Part shown: positions 59,337 to 64,000 of the stretch, one piece after another | Numbering within the stretch: the stretch's first letter is position 1 | How the letters are laid out: the number at the start of each line of letters is the position of its first letter | NCBI GenBank assembly: GCA_963836775.1 | Contig: CAWIKR010000002.1 | Span: 2,604,001-2,668,000, forward strand | Length of the DNA: 64,000 nt | Origin: DASQPR01 sp963836775 | GTDB lineage: Bacteria > Actinomycetota > Actinomycetes > Mycobacteriales > Micromonosporaceae | Reading direction: 5' to 3' | Notes under the pieces: model-generated | Told to the model about the DNA's origin: nothing | The model's input: the letters and a program-made list of their open reading frames with translations, nothing else | Databases searched by the model: none | Translations under genes and position numbers: made by a program

Positions 59337-60650
59337 TCAGACCGAGATCGCCCACCGGCGGCGGCCCGCTCCGGGTGCGCGTACCAGCATGGAGAAGATC
59401 GCCGCGAAGAGGCACAGCAAGCCGGCCGCGTAGAACGCGAAGTCGTAGGCCCCGTAGTGATCGCGCACGACGGCGGCCGCGGTGACCGCGAACGCCGCAC
59501 CGATCTGATGTGAGGCGAACACCCAGCCGAACACGATCGAGCCGCTGTCGCCGAAGTGCTGGCGGCACAGCGCGATCGTCGGCGGAACGGTGGCCACCCA
59601 GTCGAGGCCGTAGAAGATGATGAAGACCAGCATCGACGGGTGCGCGCTGCCGCCGAACAGGCTCGGCAGGGCCATCAGCGACAGGCCACGCAGGGCGTAA
59701 TAGATCCCGAGCAGCACCCGGGAATCGAAGCGGTCGGTCAGCCAGCCGGAGAAGATGGTGCCGGCGATGTCGAAGATGCCGACCAGGGCCAGCAGAGACG
59801 CGGCGGTGGTCTCGGGCAGGCCGTGGTCGTGTGCCGCCGGGATGAAGTGCGTGCCGATCAGGCCGTTGGTGGACGCACCGCAGATCGCGAAGCCACCGAC
59901 CAGGAACCAGAAAGCGCTCTTGGAGGACGCCATCTTCAGGGCCGACAGGGCTCGGGTCGCCGGCCCCGGAGTGCCCTCGGTGCGAGGCTGGCGATGCGCG
60001 GCCTGTGCGGTGCTGCCGCCATACGGCTGCAGGCCGATGTCGCCCGGATAGTCCCGGAGCAGCCAGATTGCGATCGGCGCGACGAGAAGTGCGCCGCCGG
60101 CCACGGTCAGGGCCGCCGCTCTCCAGCCATGCGCCGCGATCACCTGGGCGAGCACTGGCAGGAAGATCAGCTGACCAGTCGCGCCACCGGCGGTCAGAAT
60201 GCCGGTGACCAGCCCGCGCCGGGCGACGAACCAGCGTGACGTGACGGTGGCGACGAAGGCCAGCGCCATCGAGCCGGTGCCGAGGCCGACCAGGACGCCC
60301 CAGCAGAGCACGAGCTGCCAGCTGGCGGTCATGAAGACGGTCAGCCCACTGCCCACCGCGACCAGGATCAGGGCGCTCCCGATCACTCTGCGCAGACCGA
60401 ACCGGTCCATCAACGCCGCGGCGAACGGCGCGGTCAGCCCGTAGAGCAGCAGGTTCACCGAGACGGCGGCGGAGATCGACGCGGTCGACCAGCCGAACGC
60501 CTGTTGGAGCGGATTGATCATGACACCGGGTGTGGCCCGGAACCCGGCGGCGCCGACGGTCGCGATCAGCGTCGCGATCGCCACCAGCCAGGCGCGGTGG
60601 AGCTTGCGGGTCTTCGCGGTGGCGGGCGGGGCCTCTTGCAGCGTCGTCAC
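59337..60650 (-). CDS. MFS transporter (OFA/monocarboxylate-type)
   Basis: 437 residues from GTG 60650. A longer in-frame start at 60722 would overlap the divergent AraC-type gene's start and is rejected. Twelve helices; AALMDRFGLRRVIGSALI as the MFS loop, and a large central loop (SSKSAFW... region) as in oxalate/formate antiporter relatives. Substrate unknown. Divergent from the GlxA-type regulator, which may control it. Confidence 0.85.
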   Translation of the reverse strand: MTTLQEAPPATAKTRKLHRAWLVAIATLIATVGAAGFRATPGVMINPLQQAFGWSTASISAAVSVNLLLYGLTAPFAAALMDRFGLRRVIGSALILVAVGSGLTVFMTASWQLVLCWGVLVGLGTGSMALAFVATVTSRWFVARRGLVTGILTAGGATGQLIFLPVLAQVIAAHGWRAAALTVAGGALLVAPIAIWLLRDYPGDIGLQPYGGSTAQAAHRQPRTEGTPGPATRALSALKMASSKSAFWFLVGGFAICGASTNGLIGTHFIPAAHDHGLPETTAASLLALVGIFDIAGTIFSGWLTDRFDSRVLLGIYYALRGLSLMALPSLFGGSAHPSMLVFIIFYGLDWVATVPPTIALCRQHFGDSGSIVFGWVFASHQIGAAFAVTAAAVVRDHYGAYDFAFYAAGLLCLFAAIFSMLVRAPGAGRRRWAISV

Positions 60651-60720
60651 CGGATCATTTTGCTCCAGGCGCGACAAGGTGACGAGTGGCCGAACTGCCA
60701 TCATGTGAAAGAATCGAGCC

Positions 60721-61734
60721 ATGACGGTTCCGGATTTGCATCGCGTGGTGGTGCTGGCGCTCGATGGCGTGGTGGCATTCGACCTCGGCGTGCCGACGCA
60801 GATCTTCCACGGCGCTCGTGATCTTGACCAGAACCGATACTACGACGTCAAGATCACGACGCCGGATGGGCAGCCGGTGCGGTCGTCGGCCGGATTCCTG
60901 GTGACGCCCGAGGTCGGCCCCGAGGTGATCGGCACGGCACAGACGCTGATCGTGGCCGGCATCCACTTCGACCACGGCGAGATCGATTCGCGGATGACAC
61001 CGGCCGTGCGGGCCGCGCTTGACCGCAGGCCGCCGACGGCGCGGCTGATGTCCATCTGCACCGGAGCGTTCGTGCTGGCCGCCGCCGGTCTCCTGGACGG
61101 CCGCCCGGCCACCACGCACTGGGGTTGGGCCGGCGACTTCCGTCTGCTATTTCCCGACGTCAAGCTCGACCCGGATGTGCTGTTCGTCGACGACGGCGAC
61201 ATCCTCACCAGCGCGGGCGTGGCCGCCGGCATCGACCTGTGCCTGCACGTGGTGCGATCCGATTTCGGCGCCGACGTCGCCAACGGGGCCGCGCGGCGGG
61301 GCGTTGTCGCACCATGGCGGGATGGCGGGCAGTGCCAGTTCATCGACCGGCCGCTCCCGGAGGCGGGGGACACCAGCACCGCGTCGACCCGAGATTGGGT
61401 GATCCAGCGACTGGACCAGGACGTCGACCTGGAGGCGATGGCGCGGCATGCGCGGATGAGCGTACGCACCTTCACCCGCCGGTTCCGCGCTGACACCGGC
61501 ATGAGCCCGGGCCGCTGGCTCGCCCGGCAGCGGCTGGACCACGCCCGGCGGCTGCTGGAACAGACCGACATGCCGGTGGATCGGGTCGCGCTCGCGGCCG
61601 GATTCGGCACCGCGGTGTCACTGCGCCAACATCTGCACGCGGCTATCGGTGTGGCACCGATGGCCTACCGGCGGACCTTCCGGGGTCGCGTGGCGGCGGC
61701 GGTCACCGCAGGCCATCCAGTTTCTCGGGATTGA
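60721..61734 (+). CDS. GlxA-family transcriptional regulator (DJ-1/PfpI + AraC)
   Basis: 337 residues from ATG 60721. N-terminal DJ-1/PfpI domain (VLALDGVVAFDLGVPTQIF, nucleophile-type Cys113 in SICTGAFVLAAAG) and a C-terminal AraC HTH (ARHARMSVRTFTRRFRADTG, DRVALAAGFGTAVSLRQHL). Such regulators sense small metabolites and control adjacent export or catabolic genes; the divergent MFS gene is the obvious target. Confidence 0.9.
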   Translation: MTVPDLHRVVVLALDGVVAFDLGVPTQIFHGARDLDQNRYYDVKITTPDGQPVRSSAGFLVTPEVGPEVIGTAQTLIVAGIHFDHGEIDSRMTPAVRAALDRRPPTARLMSICTGAFVLAAAGLLDGRPATTHWGWAGDFRLLFPDVKLDPDVLFVDDGDILTSAGVAAGIDLCLHVVRSDFGADVANGAARRGVVAPWRDGGQCQFIDRPLPEAGDTSTASTRDWVIQRLDQDVDLEAMARHARMSVRTFTRRFRADTGMSPGRWLARQRLDHARRLLEQTDMPVDRVALAAGFGTAVSLRQHLHAAIGVAPMAYRRTFRGRVAAAVTAGHPVSRD

Positions 61735-62563
61735 GCACCATCCTGATCCCGACCACTGTGGAGCCGTCGATTTCCAGGTGAACGGAGCCGGCCACCTCGC
61801 CGCCGAAGGACGCGAGCAGGGCCGGCTCGCCGTTGATCGAGGCGATCTCGACCTCCATGCCCTGCGCCTGTGGCTTCGCCAGGACGCCGAACAGCCAGCG
61901 CGTGACGTTGTCGGCGCCCTGCACCGGGCGCCGGGCCGCGGTCACCACGCCGCCGCCGTCGGACCACGCGGTGACGTCGGGGGCCAGGATCTCCATCATC
62001 GCGTTGATGTCGCCGCCGAGGCACGCGTCGCGGAACTTCGTGACCAGCTCGTCGCGGGTGGTCGGATCCACTTCGTAGCGCGGCCGGCGCGCCTGGACAT
62101 GCTGCCGGGCGCGGTGCGCCAGCTGGCGCACCGCGGACGCATCCCGGTCCAGCATCCCGGCGACCTCGGTGAGCGAGAACCCGAAGACGTCACTGAGCAC
62201 GAAGACCGCTCGCTCCAATGGGGACAAGGTCTCCAGCACCACCATCATGGCGAGCGACAGGTTCTCCGCCATCGTCACCTCATCCGCGGCGTCGGGGCTG
62301 GTCAGCAGCGGTTCCGGCAGCCACGGACCGACGTAGGTCTCGCGCCGCGCCCGGGCCGATCCCATCTCGTCGAGCGCCAGATTGGTCACCGTCCGCACCA
62401 GGTAGGGCACCGGTGTGGCGACCGTCGAGGTGTCCGCGGCCGACCACCGCAACCAGGCGTTCTGCACGATGTCCTCGGCATCGGCCACGCTTCCGGTCAT
62501 CCGGTAGGCGACCGAGAACAACAGGTTGCGGTGCTCGGCGAAGACGTCGGTTGATGAGGTCAC
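61703..62563 (-). CDS. ECF41-family RNA polymerase sigma factor (SigJ-like)
   Basis: 286 residues from GTG 62563. Sigma2 (FSVAYRMTGSVADAEDIVQNAWLRW) and sigma4 (LSPLERAVFVLSDVFGFSLTEVAGMLDRDASAVRQLAHRAR), plus the long C-terminal SnoaL-like extension with SDGGGVV and terminal LNPEKLDG, the regulatory parts of the ECF41 group that takes the place of an anti-sigma factor. GTGA overlap with the upstream epimerase; a promoter of the expected type lies upstream of that gene. Confidence 0.93.
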   Translation of the reverse strand: MTSSTDVFAEHRNLLFSVAYRMTGSVADAEDIVQNAWLRWSAADTSTVATPVPYLVRTVTNLALDEMGSARARRETYVGPWLPEPLLTSPDAADEVTMAENLSLAMMVVLETLSPLERAVFVLSDVFGFSLTEVAGMLDRDASAVRQLAHRARQHVQARRPRYEVDPTTRDELVTKFRDACLGGDINAMMEILAPDVTAWSDGGGVVTAARRPVQGADNVTRWLFGVLAKPQAQGMEVEIASINGEPALLASFGGEVAGSVHLEIDGSTVVGIRMVLNPEKLDGLR

Positions 62564-63480
62564 GACCTCACCGTATCGGCCCGCATGGCCGCTAATCCGT
62601 CCATCACGGTCGGGAACCGGGGAACCCAGCCCAGCCCGTCGCGGGCCTTGGCGTTGCTCAACCGCATGTCAGTCCGCAACATCTCGCTCAGCAGCCCCAT
62701 CGGGCTGAGCAGCCACGTCGGCACCGGCATCGGCTTGCGCAATCCGAACTCCGTCGCGGTCGCCCGCAGATGGTCGGCGAAGCTCAGCGGGCGATCATCA
62801 ACAATGTTGTACGCCTGCCCAGGCGCGCCTTGCTCGATCGCGTCGAGCACGGCGACCGCCGCGTCTTCGAGGTGCACCCACGGGAGCAGGTTGTCGGTCT
62901 TCGGTGCCGGCATCATCCGCTTGCGCATCGGCCCGATCAGCGCTTCCGTTCCACCCGGTCCGTAGAAGAGGCCGAACCGCAGCGCGACTCCGTCGAGTCC
63001 GGGGGTGCCGAAGGTCAGCTCCTCCTTCGTACGCATAGCCGCCACATGCTGCTCGGTGTGTGCCCGCTGCTGAAGCGGAGCCCAGGGGGCGGTGTCCTCG
63101 GTCAGCACCGAATGGCCGTGCGGGCCGTAGCCGTACCCGAAGATCATCGATTCGCTGATCAGCTTGCGCGCTCCGACAGCGAGCGCCGCTTCGACGAAGT
63201 TGCGCATGCCCACGGTCCGGAGTCGATCGGTGGCGTCCATGTCGCGCTGCATCATCGGCGGCTTCGCCAGCGCCGTCGCGGCGTGTACGGCGACGTCGGC
63301 ATGCACGCCGGCGACTGCGGCGAGCACCTGATCGCGATCATTGAGATCGGCCCGAAGTGCGTTGGACGATCCCCGCCCAAGCCCGAGCACGGTGTAGCCG
63401 GCCTCGGTCAGGACCCGGTCGATGTGCCGGCCGAACACACCGCTGGCGCCGGCTAGCAGAACTGTTCCATTGTTCGTCAT
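62560..63480 (-). CDS. NAD-dependent epimerase/dehydratase family protein
   Basis: 306 residues from ATG 63480 (TNNGTVLLAGASGVFGRHIDRVL). Extended SDR: Rossmann GASGVFG, DVAVHAATAL, SESMIFGYGYGPHGH in the active-site region, YNIVDDRPLSFADHL. ECF41 sigma genes are typically found with carboxymuconolactone decarboxylase, oxidoreductase or epimerase-type genes; this is the epimerase form. Substrate unknown. Confidence 0.9.
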   Translation of the reverse strand: MTNNGTVLLAGASGVFGRHIDRVLTEAGYTVLGLGRGSSNALRADLNDRDQVLAAVAGVHADVAVHAATALAKPPMMQRDMDATDRLRTVGMRNFVEAALAVGARKLISESMIFGYGYGPHGHSVLTEDTAPWAPLQQRAHTEQHVAAMRTKEELTFGTPGLDGVALRFGLFYGPGGTEALIGPMRKRMMPAPKTDNLLPWVHLEDAAVAVLDAIEQGAPGQAYNIVDDRPLSFADHLRATATEFGLRKPMPVPTWLLSPMGLLSEMLRTDMRLSNAKARDGLGWVPRFPTVMDGLAAMRADTVRS

Positions 63481-63488
63481 GCCCGGCA

Positions 63489-63515
63489 GACGACACCGGC
63501 ACGCGGAACGTGACA
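63489..63515 (-). promoter_or_regulatory. ECF41-type promoter, leaderless epimerase-sigma transcript
   Basis: On the minus strand TGTCACG (63515-63509), 16-nt spacer, CGTC (63492-63489). It matches the ECF41 consensus TGTCACA-N16-CGTC at all but one base. The ATG at 63480 is 8 nt past the -10, so the mRNA is probably leaderless. Confidence 0.75.
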
Positions 63516-63567
63516 TCGGCGCGCGCCGAATTTGCGGGAGTCTGGTGCCGGGTCCGGACTCGGCCGG

Positions 63568-63939
63568 TCAGGCGAAGAGTTTGCGCAGCCGGGTGGCGAT
63601 CTCGGTGATGTCGCTAAGCTGGCTCGACGCCACCGCGATCACCAAGTCGTAGGCCGCGTCCTGGTCCACCTCAAGATCGCTGATCACCTCGTTGGCCCGC
63701 AGGAACGTGATCGCCATCACCCAGCCCATGCGCTTGTTGCCGTCGACGAACGGGTGGTTGGCGACGAACGAGTGCAACAGGGCCGCTGCCTTCCGCCAAT
63801 CGTCGGCGTACGCATCCTCGCCGAACAGACTGGTCCGCGGTCGAGCCAGTGCTGACTCGATCAAGCCCAGGTCACGCACTGGTGCGCCGATCCGGCGGGC
63901 GATGGCGGCAACGTCGATCAGCGTGGGGTAATAGGTCAC
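63568..63939 (-). CDS. doc: Type II toxin Doc (Fic/Doc family)
   Basis: 123 residues from GTG 63939. The Fic core HPFVDGNKR at residues 62-70 is the Doc motif, in which the kinase-type activity phosphorylates EF-Tu. LGLIESALARPRTSLFGED before it is also typical. GTGA overlap with the upstream antitoxin frame confirms a two-gene module. Confidence 0.93.
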   Translation of the reverse strand: MTYYPTLIDVAAIARRIGAPVRDLGLIESALARPRTSLFGEDAYADDWRKAAALLHSFVANHPFVDGNKRMGWVMAITFLRANEVISDLEVDQDAAYDLVIAVASSQLSDITEIATRLRKLFA

Positions 63940-64000
63940 TGGGCGAGACGGTCGAGGAGCGCGGCGTGCCGCTCGATGACGTCGTCGGCCAGCTTCACAA
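63936..64000 (-). CDS. Antitoxin of the Doc module (3' part only)
   Basis: Twenty-one codons before the stop at 63936 read VKLADDVIERHAALLDRLAQ; the gene continues past the right edge. Position and overlap make it the Phd-like antitoxin, but the DNA-binding half is not visible. Confidence 0.65.
   Translation of the reverse strand, partial: VKLADDVIERHAALLDRLAQ

Noticed and set aside
59337..60722. MFS gene starting at ATG 60722
   Set aside because: Would overlap the ATG of the divergent GlxA-type gene; GTG 60650 matches the start of the conserved part.
1..64000. Prophage, transposase or integrase, rRNA and tRNA genes
   Set aside because: None recognised on either strand by eye; tRNA detection without a covariance search is limited, so a missed tRNA is possible.

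Overview
The window is a very GC-rich stretch of chromosomal actinobacterial DNA. GTG starts are frequent, many genes overlap by 4 nt (ATGA or GTGA), and mycothiol genes (mshA, mshD, a mycothiol-dependent isomerase-type enzyme) sit beside actinobacterial families (DUF1416, DUF2516, DUF2795, LmeA, GlnR, SenX3/RegX3). Gene content and order suggest a Micromonosporaceae-like organism (Actinoplanes/Micromonospora relatives). That placement is inference; no rRNA or tRNA gene was seen to settle it. The order pap-pit / pstSCAB / mshD / glnR / sulfurtransferase / nitrobindin-Fur / mshA / gpm / phoU-senX3-regX3 resembles, from memory, the Streptomyces coelicolor SCO4137-SCO4230 region. The window is therefore mostly conserved core chromosome with small accessory insertions.

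Layout. 1-3.4 kb: a DinG-type helicase cut by the window edge, a DUF402 protein and a PI-PLC/GDPD-like protein. 3.4-16.3 kb: the phosphate block, with PPK2, a Pit transporter and its PhoU-like partner behind a PHO box, an oxidoreductase, thiolase, Nudix and VOC genes, a secreted beta-helix protein, and the pstSCAB operon behind a second PHO box, followed by mshD. 16.5-22.1 kb: glnR, a membrane protein, an LmeA-type protein, and a Cys-containing leader peptide ahead of a rhodanese-DUF1416 pair. 22.1-29.2 kb: two paralogous lipoproteins, DsrE, nitrobindin, class IV aminotransferase, Fur/Nur, YgfZ and a MacS-type two-component system. 29.5-33 kb: a phospholipid-type operon (CDP-alcohol phosphotransferase, CdsA-like, PlsC-membrane fusion) that runs into a chain of tiny membrane proteins. 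33-42.7 kb: BKACE, asparaginase, an XRE/HbhA-like/DUF2516 locus as in mycobacterial Rv0474-Rv0476, an alpha/beta hydrolase, AlaX, an EI24-macrodomain pair, and a three-gene operon with four YbjQ-like domains. 42.8-53.5 kb: murB, mshA-YbjN, a glycosyltransferase, MFS and gpm. 53.5-64 kb: a nuclease-fold gene bracketed by matching inverted repeats, phoU divergent from senX3-regX3, a KAS III-like enzyme, MFS, a GlxA-type regulator, an ECF41 sigma-epimerase operon with a strong candidate promoter, and a Phd-Doc type toxin-antitoxin pair cut by the right edge.

The phosphate theme is coherent: SenX3-RegX3 (PhoR-PhoP type), PhoU, Pst, Pit and PPK2 occur together, and three sites carry 11-bp-period GTGAAC repeats typical of PHO boxes.

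Sequence quality matters. Six otherwise conserved genes (pstA, pstC, pstS, mshD, one lipoprotein, one GT39 protein) carry seven single-base indels. Four of these genes are contiguous and no gene shows wider decay, so draft-sequence errors are the simplest explanation. They are annotated here as full-length loci. The most unusual native features are the tiny-membrane-protein array (32.1-33.0 kb), a perfect 38-bp palindrome inside a coding region (22.0 kb), the inverted-repeat-bracketed nuclease gene (53.5-54.6 kb), the leaderless Cys leader (19.45 kb) and the ECF41 promoter (63.5 kb).
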